From Aquatica leii (lineage: Eukaryota > Arthropoda > Insecta > Coleoptera > Lampyridae), in contig CM069432.1 of assembly GCA_035610365.1 (NCBI GenBank), positions 233,204,532-233,268,531 of the forward strand: a stretch of DNA of 64,000 bases, given 5' to 3'. Of this stretch, positions 44,373-55,310 are shown in pieces (the first letter of the stretch is position 1; each line of letters starts with the position of its first letter). A model generated the notes under the pieces. It made no database searches, was not told the DNA's origin, and saw nothing but the letters and a program-made list of their open reading frames with translations. Made by a program: the position numbers and the translations under genes.

Positions 44373-44620
44373 GCAAGATACAGGAAAGTTGCTCATAAAC
44401 ATTTTTATAGAGGACAAAATTTACTATAAAAAAGTCGGCGGAAGGGTACAATTATCTTCAATAGTTTAGAAGAAACGTGTGCAAAGTTGCACAAAAATTA
44501 CATTAAAATTCCGTAACTCTTCAACTATTAGATATAATTATACACTCCCGCGGGCTTTTTTGTAGTAAATTTTGTGCTCAATAAATTGTTTATGGGCAAT
44601 TTTCATCTATATTGTACCGT
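44373..44620. mobile_element. Foldback repeat, arms of about 100 bp
   Basis: 44,373-44,470 and 44,518-44,620 are inverted counterparts. Shared blocks include CCATAAACAA/TCATAAACAT, GACAAAATTTACTA/GCACAAAATTTACTA, AAAAAAG-C and TATAATTAT-TC-AATAGTT. Identity is about 80%, with a loop of about 47 bases. It is non-coding. The sequence type looks like a dispersed insect repeat, but I cannot assign it to a superfamily. Confidence 0.65.
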
Positions 44621-44939
44621 ACCAGCGTACAAGGCGGAAGCTCGCCCGGATCTAATTCTGCGATTACTATAATCATTTTTCATCACTGCTGAGTGAAATT
44701 AAGACTTATTATATTTTTAAAACATAAAACGAATCATAAGGAATATGTGAAATAATAATGAACACTGTATCCGAAAAATAGAAAAATTGAAGTGAAATTG
44801 AGCACCACCGCAAGTTCCAGATTCGAATCAACCTTCTTATAAGTGTTTTCAACACTAAAAATGAGAAAATTCACATTTTTTTAGAAAATGCTTTAGCGTA
44901 ACATCACTTAAAAACAAAACTAAATTTCTAAATTTAGAA

Positions 44940-45183
44940 ATTAGTATTAACGTCTAGTTTCAATACCAGGACGAATTCGACAAGGCATACTTTTTACCAA
45001 ACTGATAATTTGTTCTTGTCTCAGTTTAAATCAACTGTTCTGTATTGCCAGAGTTTTACTTCTTCTGTTTATCATAACTCACAGGGGTTCTATTGGATTG
45101 AGATTCAGTGAACAGCTAGACCATTCCAAAACAATGTTTTTGGTTACAAAGAAACATTGGGTAATTCTACTTGTATGTAATAA
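44940..45183 (-). pseudogene. Tc1-like transposase, C-terminal fragment
   Basis: The minus strand reads HTSRITQ at 45,183-45,160, then KNIVLEWSSCSLNLNPIEPL, matching 'HTS...........L.WP..SPDLNPIE.LW' of Tc1-type transposases. MINRRSKTLAIQNS and IISLVKSMPCRIRPGIETR follow, matching the C-terminal '.LV.SMP.R...VI..KG'. The catalytic Glu of the DD34E motif (NPIE) is kept, while the preceding SPD reads SLN. The fragment starts abruptly just after the second catalytic Asp segment. Confidence 0.8.
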
Positions 45184-45189
45184 ATTAAT

Positions 45190-45640
45190 ATTTATTTTAC
45201 GGAATTCACGTGGAAACTACCAAAATATCAACGTGAAAAAAACATAAATAATATGTCGATATGTCACAGCGAAAACGCGTGAAAAATCAACGTGTTTATT
45301 TTTTTAAATTAAACGTAGAATCCACGTACGTTTTTACGTGTTTTTGCTGGGGTTATATCAACAAATTATCTACGTTTATTTGTCGGACAAGCCACACCTT
45401 AAAATTATTTGATAAATCCAATACTAGGAAAGTATTTAAAATTTGAGATTCAAAAGGATTTTTGTAAAAAGAATCTAAAAAATTTAAATGTTATCCAATT
45501 ATGTCATTTTGCATTGTTCTAGTAATATTATTAACTTCAACATTATTATCTTCAGTAAGACAATAACAATTTGCCTTTCAATATCTGTAAATTGTAAAAG
45601 TTAAAGAGTTTGTACACATTTTTTTATACTGATTTTGAGC
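45190..45640. repeat. Sub-terminal-like block with repeated AACGTG/CACGT motifs
   Basis: Within 45,205-45,350 the motif ACGTGaaaa or its complement occurs at least five times, for example TTCACGTGGAAA, CAACGTGAAAAAA, ACGCGTGAAAAATCAACGTG, ATCCACGTACG and TTTTACGTG. Short direct and inverted motif clusters near the ends are typical of CACTA (En/Spm) elements, and an En/Spm-like transposase lies just to the right. The terminal CACTA sequence itself was not found. Confidence 0.3.
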
Positions 45641-47270
45641 AGTACCTATTAATGGGCCGTTCTCATGTTCATATAATAGTTTAAATCAATGGCCTGATTT
45701 TCTGTAGATATATTTAAATTTACAGAAGCAAGTTCAATTTCGGCAAGTCCCCGACATATTTATTCTAATGGATTTGTTGATGATCTAACAAATTTTTTTA
45801 TATGTTGCAAATAATTTTCAAACGGAAAGGCGAAGAATGAGTCTAATACTCCGTTTGTAAAGCATCATCACTTAAATGACTTAAAACATGAACGTTATAA
45901 TAAACAGCAAACTCACTTCCATATAACTCCAGACCTTCTTTAATAAACTGTTTTAATAAAATCGAAGCCAGTTTGCAATTTGTTTATTTGTCTTCTACAT
46001 CAATCATTAATAACGCAACAGAACAATTTAATTTAGGGAAATGGTTATAAAGATTTTTGAGTACAACGATTCCTGTGTACATGAGGAAAGTCTTAAATTC
46101 AGTGGCTTTGAATCGCTGCAGTGCAGTTAATGATGTGATTTTTCGATTGATTTCAATAGGAATGTAATTTTGTAAATTAACTAGTCTTTTTGATAGTATA
46201 TCTACCAACCTATTTCCCAATCGTATATTTAAATTTCCTTTAACCCAATAATTTAATAACTTACGAAGTACACCTAAAAAAATGTTATGCATATAATCAA
46301 TGGCAAAATGTTTTACTATATCAATGTTCAGTTCTATCAGGGCAGATAGTCCGGTATGGTGTTCATCATCTAACTGAGCCCTAAATGATTGATCTGTTCG
46401 TTTTAAAGAACATATTAATTGCTTAAAAACTACTCTACTATTCACATATTGCTTTAAAGCACAGCATTTATCACAGCAAGAATATCCACCAGGCCGCTTT
46501 ATACATTTAATAAATGCTTTAGCTGGAGCATGACAAACGAAGGCATTAATTCAAAGAAAATATATTTGGCCTTCAAAGTCAAAACCTTGAGAAACAACTT
46601 TCAATGAAATTTTTTAGATACGCATTTAATGGAGTAGGTTTGGAAGTGCCACAAAAGATATCTACTGCAAGAGGAGTTTCATTAGAAAACTGTATAAAAC
46701 ATAAAATAGGACACGCAGAAATATTAGAACTGCTATATAATGGAATTCCGTCAACATTAACATTACTCTTATAATAGATTCAGAGAAATTTTCAAATTTT
46801 TCAAACGGTTTTTAAGATCACGTTGTAAGCCAAGATGAATGTAATTTCCAGTATCTAACTTTTGTACAACAAATTTCGTTGGGGTGCGCAATAATGTGCG
46901 AGCATCAAGTGGCAGCTCTATATGATATGGTTGTAGGATATGCAAAGAATGAGCAACGGGTTCTGTTGCAGACTAACACGTCGAGTTGTTTGTAGTCTCA
47001 ATTGGTAAAGTAGAGCCAAAATGGGTGTTTGCATTTATATCTGAAATAATTTCACTTATCATCAAATGGTTCATTATTCTCCTCTAAATTAAATTGTTCG
47101 TTAACTGCCAAGCTGTTTTCACATAAAATTTCACCTTGTAAAGAGTGCGGCTCGTTTAGATGTGATGCTACAATAGGTTCTTTATTTCATTGTCGCAGTT
47201 TTGACTTAATACATCATTTGTTGTTTTTTTAATTTCTATAGCACAACGTCTATACTATATTATGTCTTTT
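45640..47270 (-). CDS. En/Spm (CACTA)-like transposase, decayed
   Basis: The longest open piece (45,984-46,445) reads LIELNIDIVKHFAIDYMHNI followed by FLGVLRKLLNYWVKGNLNIR. It ends with ALQRFKATEFKTFLMYTGIV. This matches insect 'transposase domain-containing proteins' with 'F.LDYMHLVCLGV.KKLL..W' and 'WKATEFR.FLLYTG', a group related to En/Spm transposases. Upstream pieces agree: CHAPAKAFIKCIKRPGGYSC at about 46,530-46,470, GFDFEGQIYF near 46,580, FCGTSKPTPLNAY near 46,650, and LPLDARTLLRTPTKFVVQKL with TGNYIHLGL near 46,920-46,830. Stops and frame shifts separate these pieces. A DUF4806 gene lies about 120 bases upstream on the same strand. Confidence 0.7.
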
Positions 47271-47384
47271 TAACACAAACATTGTATTCTTAAATTTAGG
47301 CATAACAAAATAGTAGTTTAAAAAATAGATAAATTATAATGTAAAAAACTTATCTATTTAAACTTACAGATAACTAAACACCAT

Positions 47385-48890
47385 TACAGTTGGATTTTAA
47401 TAAAAGTCTTTTTAGGGGCATTCTTCAACCAATTTTTTATGTCATTTTCCACTTCGATTTCTGTGGTATTTGCAGATGACGATACAACCGTATCTACAGG
47501 TTTTCTATAAATTACAAACTCAAAAAAAAAAAAATCAGAACACTTACGGATAACAATTTTTTAATTTTCAAAATTTGAAAAGCATGTTTTGCTTTTCTAG
47601 TTTCTTTAAAACTAAATTTGGCAGCTACTTTATTTGTTATTAAACTGCGTAAGATATTGTTCGTTTTATTCGTTCTATCACGACCTCCCAAAGTTGCATA
47701 GTAAGAAATCTAATAACAGTTTAAAAAGTTAAATATAATTTTACCTAGAGTTAGCAAACTGTACCGTATTAGTCATATGCTGATCTTCATTTAAATAAAA
47801 TTCTTAGTTCCTTTAGACTATCTATAGGTAAAGTTACAGGTATATCTGATGGCAAATTAAGATGAATGGTTGCAGAAGTGGAAGATTATTGCTCTAATAA
47901 TTTAATGATTTCCAAGTTTTGGTTTTTTACTTGAACAACCAAACTAAGAATTCTTTTCATAAAGTTTATTAAGTCTAAAACAAAAACAACTGAAGCACAA
48001 AATATGATAGACGCACTCACACATACCATTATTGTTTATGTTTTGTAAATCAAAATCTCGATTCGTTTGGTCCCAGTTATGACTATAAATATTTGAGCCG
48101 TTTTCTAACTGTACTGGTTTATTAACAGTAGCTAGTAAAGATCTATTTGGATGTATTGTAGAAGCACCCCATTTAGTTCTGAATTATCAAATAATTGTGA
48201 TAACTGAATTCCAAAATTGCTTTTTCGGGTTTGTGAGCTTTCTATAAAGTTAGCAATAGCAGATTGGGATATGTTAAGACTCGTGTTAAGAGCAATAAGT
48301 CGTTAGAACTACAAGAATTCATTGGAATAAAGATATAACTGAATTTGTTTATTAGTAAAATTGGACTGCTTACATATCTGTACTATTTGTATTTTACTTA
48401 ATCTGGTTTGCCAATTTTGAAATTTTCGAGTCTACAGGTTCCTCCTTTGTTGTGTTGTCATCAAATAATAATCTTTTGGGAGGAACTCTTTACCGTATGG
48501 TGGATTGCTCTTCTTCATCGTCACTAAATATATCAGATTCAACTTCAGACTTCTTAAGTTTTAAAATAGTAGTTTGGTAATTATCTATTTAAAAAGATAG
48601 GTGTTTTTAATAAAATTCAAACTTTTAGACTTAAACAAGCATTGTTTTGCAATTAGTTTACTATAAATACTTACGATGTGCAGTTTATTAGAAACTTACC
48701 TTCTTGAAAACAATTTCGAGTGATTTTATAAAGTGTCCAACTTTCTGGATTTGGAGATTTGCCCTTTTTTAAAGATTTATCAAAATCTGTTTGTTGCTTA
48801 AAAGGAGGCCACCATACTTCAGCTTTGCGTGGCGTTAACCACTTTTTATGAATTAAAGCCAACGCCAACATACATTGTGTACTAAATTAT
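47385..48890 (-). CDS. DUF4806-domain gene, multi-exon, lightly decayed
   Basis: The N-terminal exon (about 48,890-48,700) reads KKWLTPRKAEVWWPPFKQQT and ESWTLYKI, the 'W.......WPP.K' module of DUF4806 proteins. It ends at a good donor (GAA|GGTAAGTTT). A second exon near 48,580-48,370 has KLKKSEVESDIFSDDEEEQS and RVPPKRLLFDDNTTKEEP, the lysine-acidic linker. Further pieces lie at 48,235-48,045 (donor GGTATGTG) and 47,970-47,735, with LINFMKRILSLVVQVKNQNL followed by a DLPSD..VTLPIDSLKELR-like stretch. The DUF4806 core lies at about 47,716-47,390 and reads LGGRDRTNKTNNILR-like, then KVAAKFSFKETRKAKHAF. Acceptors are visible (TTGTTTTAG, CTGTTATTAG). A few stops show decay. The function of this domain is not established. 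Confidence 0.65.
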
Positions 48891-48894
48891 AAGT

Positions 48895-49330
48895 ATGAGA
48901 AACTATAATAAGTAATAATTTATTAATAAGCTTGTTTTATTACTAATAAAAAAGCTTCTAACCTATGAACGCACGTGCAATGAAAATCGCCAAATTGTAC
49001 TCAATATTGCCTAATATTTTGCAATGTTGCATGCCCTTTTTAACGATTACTTTGAATGAACATTATTATGCATTCATCGATTACCGTTTTAGATAGCCCT
49101 TTCAAGCTTTTTGTTTTAAATTACATGTAGAACCATGTATCGTAATTTTTTAAAGAAAGATGTGATCAATTCTCAAATTACAATACGTATTTTTTTAATT
49201 AATTAGCCTATACGGTACGGTCTATTTACACTTAAAATTATGTTCACATAAAAAAATAATTTTTTTGGTTATTAGGATACGTATAATCAACGAAAGATTT
49301 TGGTCGAAAAAACAACATATACATTTTGGA
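48895..49330. other. Non-coding spacer
   Basis: AT-rich with no clear frame. It may contain the right terminus of the En/Spm-like element, but no inverted match to 45.2-45.6 kb was found by eye. Confidence 0.3.
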
Positions 49331-49335
49331 AGAAA

Positions 49336-49705
49336 CTATACTTCGAATACACGTGAAATTTCGGTAGGCACCTCCTTCGACGGAATTTGGTTTACAATAG
49401 TAGCTGAATCTACGTATTTTCTTCGTACCGTGCTAGCTGGGATACGGTAGGATTTCTTTCTACTATTTGAGTTAAAAAGCCATCCTGGCCTTCTGTAGTA
49501 CCTTTTCAACAATTTTCTACTGTCTATTTTTGAAGTTTCCAATTTTATAAATCTGGAATCTGTTTTTAAAACAAGCCTTTGTATAACGCCAAATTTCTGC
49601 AATTTCTCTTTGTGTCATTCTCTGTTCTGCTAAAACAACAATTCTTGCTCTTTGCATTTCTGATAACCTCACATAAGGCATTCTTTCAAAATTACATCCT
49701 CGCAA
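49336..49705 (-). pseudogene. Tc1-like transposase, N-terminal DNA-binding fragment
   Basis: From about 49,680 the minus strand reads MPYVRLSEMQRARIVVLAEQ followed by RMTQREIAEI. This is the first helix-turn-helix of a Tc1/IS630-type transposase ('LS...R..IV.L...G.S.REIA...GVS'). After a frame change it continues with FGVIQRLVLKTDSRFIKLET, the end of the paired domain, then RRPGW and NSRKKSYRIPASTVRRK, the second helix-turn-helix. The catalytic domain is missing. The C-terminal Tc1-like fragment at 44,940-45,183 has the same orientation and lies on the other side of the En/Spm-like gene pair. Confidence 0.7.
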
Positions 49706-49709
49706 ATAG

Positions 49710-50005
49710 TTCGATTTGCTACGATTTTACAGGTAAACACCAAAATCAATAGCAACGGTGTTAAATGTTTTTAACTTGACATGAGCCTACTTGTTTATGT
49801 AGTAAATATTTTTAGATTTTTATACAAACGTAAATTTTGGCCACAGATATAAGTTTGGTGGTGTGTATACATTATTAAGATCAAATCGATTGTTTATTTA
49901 AAACTTTCACATTTATTTAAAAACAGAAATAAAAATCTATATTTAAGGCAATTAATAATGGAGTTTTCTTGCATTGGGAATTACTCTATTTTGCGTAAGG
50001 AATGT
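49710..50005. other. Non-coding spacer
   Basis: Nothing recognised between the Tc1-like fragment and the LINE-associated tandem repeat. Confidence 0.35.
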
Positions 50006-50009
50006 TAGA

Positions 50010-50458
50010 ATGTATAATTAAAATATGTAACCGTCTCCTTAACTGAAATTTTGGATTTGAAAGACAATCTGACGCACTATACTAACAAGAGTAAAAGTAC
50101 TTTAAAAATTAGATGCTGAAGGATATTGTATATCAAAACATTCGTTTTTTAATGTATAATTTAAATATGTAATTGCAAAATGTGGTGCTCCTCTCATTAA
50201 CTGAAGTTTTAGAGTTAAGAAGACAACTTCGCGCGCTATACTAACAAGAGTAAAACTACTTTAAAAGGTACTATTCTACATGAAAACATTTGGCTTTTAA
50301 CGAATAATTAAAATATGTAATCGCAGAATTTAGTGCTCGTTTCCTTAACTCAAATTTTGCACTGAGAAGACAACCTAAAGCGCTACACTAACAAGAGTAA
50401 AACTACCTTAACAAAACAGGTGCTGAAGAGTATTGTACGTCAAAACAATTGTATTGTT
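50010..50458 (-). repeat. Three tandem units of about 145 bp at the LINE 3' end
   Basis: The units are about 50,010-50,150, 50,152-50,300 and 50,301-50,458. Each has TAATT-AAATATGTAA near its start, then a variant of TTAACT-AAATTTT, then AAGACAAC, then the invariant CTAACAAGAGTAAAA (50,083, 50,239 and 50,389). Each ends near a GAAGGATATTG/GTACTATTCTACAT-AAAACA stretch. Identity is about 75-80%. On the minus strand they follow the LINE coding remains directly, so they form its 3' untranslated region or a neighbouring satellite. Confidence 0.75.
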
Positions 50459-50495
50459 CTTAGAATTCTTTTTCTTCTTTTCGAAGACTTTAGGG

Positions 50496-50681
50496 CAGCG
50501 GTGCCCAACCTACGGCCCGCGGGCCGGATCCGGCCCGCGAAGAAGCTCAATCCGGCCCGCGAGCTCCTTTCAAAGGTGTTAAAAGGTGTTACTAAGATAT
50601 GCAATTATAAAAAATCCGGCCCGCGAAATCGTATGTCATGATGAATCCGGCCCACGGACAAAAAAAGGTTGGGCAACATTG
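50496..50681. mobile_element. hAT-type MITE, 186 bp, with perfect 8-bp target duplication
   Basis: The target duplication CTTTAGGG is found at 50,488-50,495 and again at 50,682-50,689. The terminal inverted repeats are CAGCGGTGCCCAACCT and the reverse complement of the right end, CAATGTTGCCCAACCT, 16 bp with three mismatches. The interior is GC-rich with several GGCCCGCG blocks, strongly unlike the AT-rich surroundings. An 8-bp duplication with CA...TG ends is the rule for hAT elements. It is inserted in the LINE just downstream of its last recognisable codons. Confidence 0.95.
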
Positions 50682-50689
50682 CTTTAGGG

Positions 50690-52030
50690 GGTCTTCCTTT
50701 TGATATCCGTCTTCCTAATATTCTCTCCAGAGCTGTAACAGACATTCTCTCTTCGTCCACTTTTTTTACGTGGTCATACCATTCGCGTCTTCTCTGTCTT
50801 TCCCATTTTACCACATCATCCACTGCGCACGTCCTTCTTATTTCGTTAATTCTAACTCAATCTCTGAGTGTTTTTTCGGTGATCATTCTCAACGTTCTCA
50901 GTGCTACTGTCCTTAACATCGATTTTGTTTTGTTTGTATCTGCTTTTGTCTCGATTCCGTAAGTTTGTACAGGTTTCACACATGCTTTATATATCCTTAG
51001 TTTGCTATCCGTTTGCATATATTTGTTATTCCACACAACATATCTTAAGCATCCAGATATAATCGCGGCACTATTTATTTGATGTTTTAATTCTTGCACT
51101 GGGTTATGGTAGCTCATTGTATCTACTCCAACCTATTTAGAAACTGTAGCTTGTTCTATACTGTTTTCTTCAATTTGAATTTTGCATCTGGCAGAGTTTT
51201 TGCAGTAGGTCATAGTTTTAGTTATTCGTTTGAAATTTTCATAGATTTCTGAGCTATTTAAAAGAAACGGAAAACTTGTCTTTGAAGACTCCGTTTCTGA
51301 CATGATGGTTGCATCATCGGCGTAACAATCATACTAAAGCGCCTCTGCTCCAGCTTATATCCTAGGTTTGAAGAGTTTAATTTGCTTATTATAGTATATT
51401 TTGTTTATTATGTTGTCTATTATTAACTTGAATAGAAATAGGCTGAGGTTTGCTTAATTCCGCCTGGTGTTGGTAAGCTTTAGTTGCTTGATTATTGGCT
51501 TTAATAACCGTCGTGTTGTTGATGTTCAGTTTATATATAATATTAACGATTTCCGACGGCACATGTCGATCTTTTAAGTATCTATTACATTTTTTAGCCG
51601 GACCTTGTCAAATGCAGTTGTTAGGTCTATGAAGCAGGCATACAGTTGTTCGTCAAATTCGATGGATTTTGTCTTAGTATGAAGATAGTTTTTTTCTGAA
51701 AAATTGTTGTTCGTCTTTGTTTTTAATATCATCTTCTAATTTTAGTTTAACCATGGTGGTAAACAACTTACCCCTCTATATTCATCTTTTGTCCTTTCTT
51801 AATGATAGTTATTATGATACTTTTATGCCATTCGGCCGAGATTATGCTGTGCTTGAAATTTCATTGAATAAATTTGTTAGATGTTTGATCTTACAATTGT
51901 TACAAATAAATGAATGATTCCTTTTTATAGGAGGACCAAAGGAAGCAATGAATTCAGTTATTGCGATGTTTCGTGTTCGGGATGAACATCAGTTTTGCTC
52001 CACTGAGTCACGTTATACCGCGCGTTGTAT
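50690..52030 (-). pseudogene. LINE reverse transcriptase, insect 'endonuclease-reverse transcriptase' type
   Basis: On the minus strand, RT pieces run from about 52,020. Near 51,540 YLKDRHVPSEIVNIIYKLNI and TVIKANNQATKAY match '...IV..I..L......V'. Near 51,330 a remnant ADDA box is visible. Near 51,115 MSYHNPVQELKHQINSAAII and the following VVWNNKYMQTDSKLRIYKAC match 'I..R...A......W.......K..IY...V.P...YG.E'. The C-terminal part reads RTLRMITEKTLRD, then VDDVVKWERQRRREWYDHVK and GRRISKGRPPK. This ending is typical of a LINE very common in insects, probably of the RTE or Jockey lineage. Stops and frame shifts are frequent, and the endonuclease half is absent. Tandem repeats follow at the 3' side. 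Confidence 0.8.
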
Positions 52031-52034
52031 TTCG

Positions 52035-53184
52035 TGTCTTAATTAATGGTTCATTTGTTTTTTAATTTACTTAATAAACTTTCCCCACGTCTCTATTTCG
52101 TTTCCAGAAGTTTGTCATTTTTAAATGGCTTTTAAAGTTTAATAACCTTGTTTATTTTGTAATAACATATTTTAGAATGGCACGCCGTGCATAAAATATC
52201 AAATTTTTCTATGAAGAATAATGACATTCTCATTTATTTTGAAGTCTAATTTGAAAGTTAACATCTTGGTTAACATGTTTTGATAGTAAACGTGGTTTTT
52301 AATTAATGACATCTGTCATAAGTTATTTGATTTGTTTATTCAACATGTTCAAGTAAACGGCACGATCCAGATTTACATTGATGAGTACAGGGCTCATGAG
52401 AATTTTGCATGTTTTTTTTGAATACATATGGATTTTTGTCGTTATAATGCCGACTTACTTGTTTATAAACTTATTCAAAATAAAATAGCACACTTTTAAA
52501 ACAACTTTTAGGATTTTCCTAAATTATTGCCCTCATTTTTTAAGCAAATTTTATTGTATATAACTTGTGAAATTGACAATTATAAGCATAACATATTTTA
52601 TTCGGGTTTTTGTACTGTCTTATTAAAAACGTTTAATCTTAAAATTTTTTATTCAAATGTTATATTCACAAATTACTTCTTTCTCTCAAGAGTTTTTATT
52701 TGGTTCAAATGATGTGTTGCATTTAAGATTTAAAAATTGAGAGATTAAATCAAACAAAGTCATAAAAATAACATATTATGACTATCTGTATGCTAAACAT
52801 ATGGTTATAAATTTGCTGATGCGTATCGTATTATGTCCTCATGTTAGTAAGCGTGTACCGAATACTTGTGTCTTGTACTGGCCAAATACCTCACATTTTG
52901 AATTGTTATTATCTATTACTCAATATTTTGGAACACATAAATTATTGTTTACTTTGTTTTCGCTGTCTGAATTAATCTATGAAATCTTGTTCTCAATTCA
53001 TTAATATTTTCTTTGTTACAAATTTTTTATTTTTCTTATTTTTTCTGTATTATCTCTAAAATATTTTTTATTCAAGTTCTCTTTCCACAGGTATTTTCTG
53101 TGTTAAAGTTTTTGCAAATTGATTTTTTTAACTTAAATTGTTTCTAACGGATCGTTTTTCATCAACTGAAAAGAAGAAAAGAAG
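52035..53184. other. AT-rich stretch, nothing recognised
   Basis: ORFs such as 52,527-52,712 and 52,801-53,004 (+) have no motif and strongly AT-driven composition. No repeat ends were recognised. Confidence 0.4.
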
Positions 53185-53464
53185 TAAACTCGTTTTGAAA
53201 AAAATTGAGACAGACTGTTTGTGACGAACAGGAGTTTTAATGGTGTAAGCGCGGTTTGACTGTAGGAACCCCCCAGTTTTATATAAGCGGTCCTACCCAA
53301 CACAGCAGGGAAGCTGCAACCGGAAACGTTGAAATGAAAGCACAAATTTTATCCAAAATATTCTATAATAATTATTATGTACGTATTAATCAATAATAAG
53401 TGCATTGTAAAGTGGTGGTTGTCAATTTTCGTATTGTTTATGATCTGAGAGTTTTGTATTTATA

Positions 53465-53818
53465 CAGGGTATTTTATCAATTATTGGAAGTATTTTGATT
53501 ATAGAATCTTGAGCTCAAAATATTAAGATTTAACTCAAATTACTTACATAAAATGTGGTTTCTTATTGATTTAGAGAGTTTTATTTAAAAATACCTATAA
53601 ACGTTTATTTAACATAATTTAGTAGGATGTATAGTACCTACAATGTTTGCCAAATATGACAAAGATACGTCAAATAGTTTTAAAGAACTAGGCAAAAATA
53701 ACTTTAAAAAAAAACCCTGTAAGGAGCCACATTTTATCTAAGTGTATTGAGTTAAATCTTAATATTTTTAGCTCAGGATTCTACAAATAATATTTCCAAT
53801 TATTAATAAAACACCCTG
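53465..53818. mobile_element. 354-bp MITE with about 105-bp inverted ends, TA-flanked
   Basis: The left end CAGGGTATTTTATCAATTAT (53,465) and the reverse complement of the right end, CAGGGTGTTTTATTAATAAT (from 53,818), begin inverted arms of about 105 bases. Both arms contain ATATTAAGATTTAACTCAA and ATAAAATGTGG. TA lies outside both ends. The CAGGGTG start and TA duplication place it with IS630/Tc1/mariner-class MITEs. It is nested inside the 53,187-55,914 transposon and is therefore younger than it. Confidence 0.85.
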
Positions 53819-54649
53819 TATACTTATTTAAATCCACGCTTTCAAAAAATTATTTATGAGAAATTAATAATAAATTTTAAGTAGTAGCATCTTTTCATAA
53901 GTGAAGGGTTCATTAGATAATTCTTCTAATCCACAAAGCAATTATATTTTTTTAAACAATATAAAGACGTCCGGCTTGCTTCTTTTAATTTAATTGAAAT
54001 AAGCCGATAGAATTAACATTAGCAAAGTAAATTCGATAATTAGTAATGAGCAACTGCCGTTGTAAAAGAATTGTGGAAACCATTAGGTCAAGTTGTATTT
54101 GTTAATCGACACATTAAATGTTTGTTTATTTGTCGGTCCTAATAGGCTCGCTTGCCAAAAATAAAAGTTAAAATCTTTTTCAATGAAATTGAATCGAATT
54201 CTTCGCAAGAAAATAATTACCGATAAAATACCCATAGTGCTTAGAAAATTGAAGACTTATTTAGATAAAATACACATTTTTTATTATTGTAAAATGTTTA
54301 ACATCGTTATGATAAAAAATAAGTAACAAAAATAATACATATATAACTAATAATGCAAACAACCCACCTGGCTGTTAATAGATTCCTGTAACCGTGTGAG
54401 TATAGATGCTACCAATGCTTAAGTGAAATATTTGTTTATGGAATCCCACACATCTTGTTTTGCATTAACAAGCTGACCGCTATGTTGAAAGACATTGGAG
54501 CGTTATCTTTAAAAATTCAAAAAAAGCTGTTATGTAGTAATCTTTAGTAGTAGAATAGATGTAAAGATGATGTAACAATAAAGACAATTTATTTGTTGAA
54601 AAATATAATCACCTTCCGGATATTGAATTTGCACCGACGTTAGCATTAT

Positions 54650-55310
54650 GTCGCGTAGGATATTTAAATATGCGCTCTTTAACAGTCCAACAAACCCCTG
54701 AACTGCGGGAGCTTACTGAACCCCAAGTATTCATCGTGGAATGGCCGCTGCGTTTACAGGAACTGATGTAATTGTGTTAGTAACGGGTCCTTCTTGGTCG
54801 AAAATTTTTTATAGGCTGATCGTTAGAACTATTAAACGATTTTTCGTAGCTGAAAATGCCACTTAACCAAAATTTCAAAGACTCATTATATAGCGTTGGA
54901 CAAACTCTATACGACTCATTTTGTTCCTCTCGGCAAGAATCTCTTAACAGTCCAATTAAACTATTTTTTAAAATACCCGCTCAAACATTAATAGAAAATC
55001 GCCCCTGCAAGAGACTTTGTTGAATTTCGTGAGGGTTTTCTTTATTCAAAACATGCGTCTTGCGAAAATTCAGCACTTTATTTCGTATAAAACAACAATT
55101 ATCTGAAAATAATATTTTGGCACTAAAGTCAGGGTCAAAAGCTAGTTACTGCTACAACGTCGGTTAACTGTTGGACTCGTTGAGCATGGTAAGGGACGTA
55201 CAAAAAAATTTCTTACAACACGATGTAGTGTACTATGGGACACGTCAGCTACGCGGCTTATTCTTTTACAATTTACAATATCTGCACATTGAAGAAAAAC
55301 AAATATTAAA
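54650..55310 (-). pseudogene. IS630/Tc1/mariner-class transposase relic
   Basis: The minus strand reads CKRISRVADVSHSTLHRVVR (about 55,270-55,210), a helix-turn-helix like 'S.R.IA...GVS.STVHR.L'. FSAKILFSD near 55,125 contains the first catalytic Asp ('FSDE..F'), followed by NFRKTHVLNKENPHEIQQSL (about 55,075-55,015). INV-AGILKNSLIG lies near 54,985-54,945, matching '..VWAGI....LIGP'. Later motifs, including the second Asp, are not recognisable. The N-terminal domain upstream of 55,310 is lost. Frame shifts divide the pieces. The enclosing inverted ends and TA flanks agree with this family. Confidence 0.75.

Noticed and set aside
50669-50962. 97-codon plus-strand frame
   Set aside because: It is the antisense of the LINE C-terminal region, which has clear family motifs on the minus strand.
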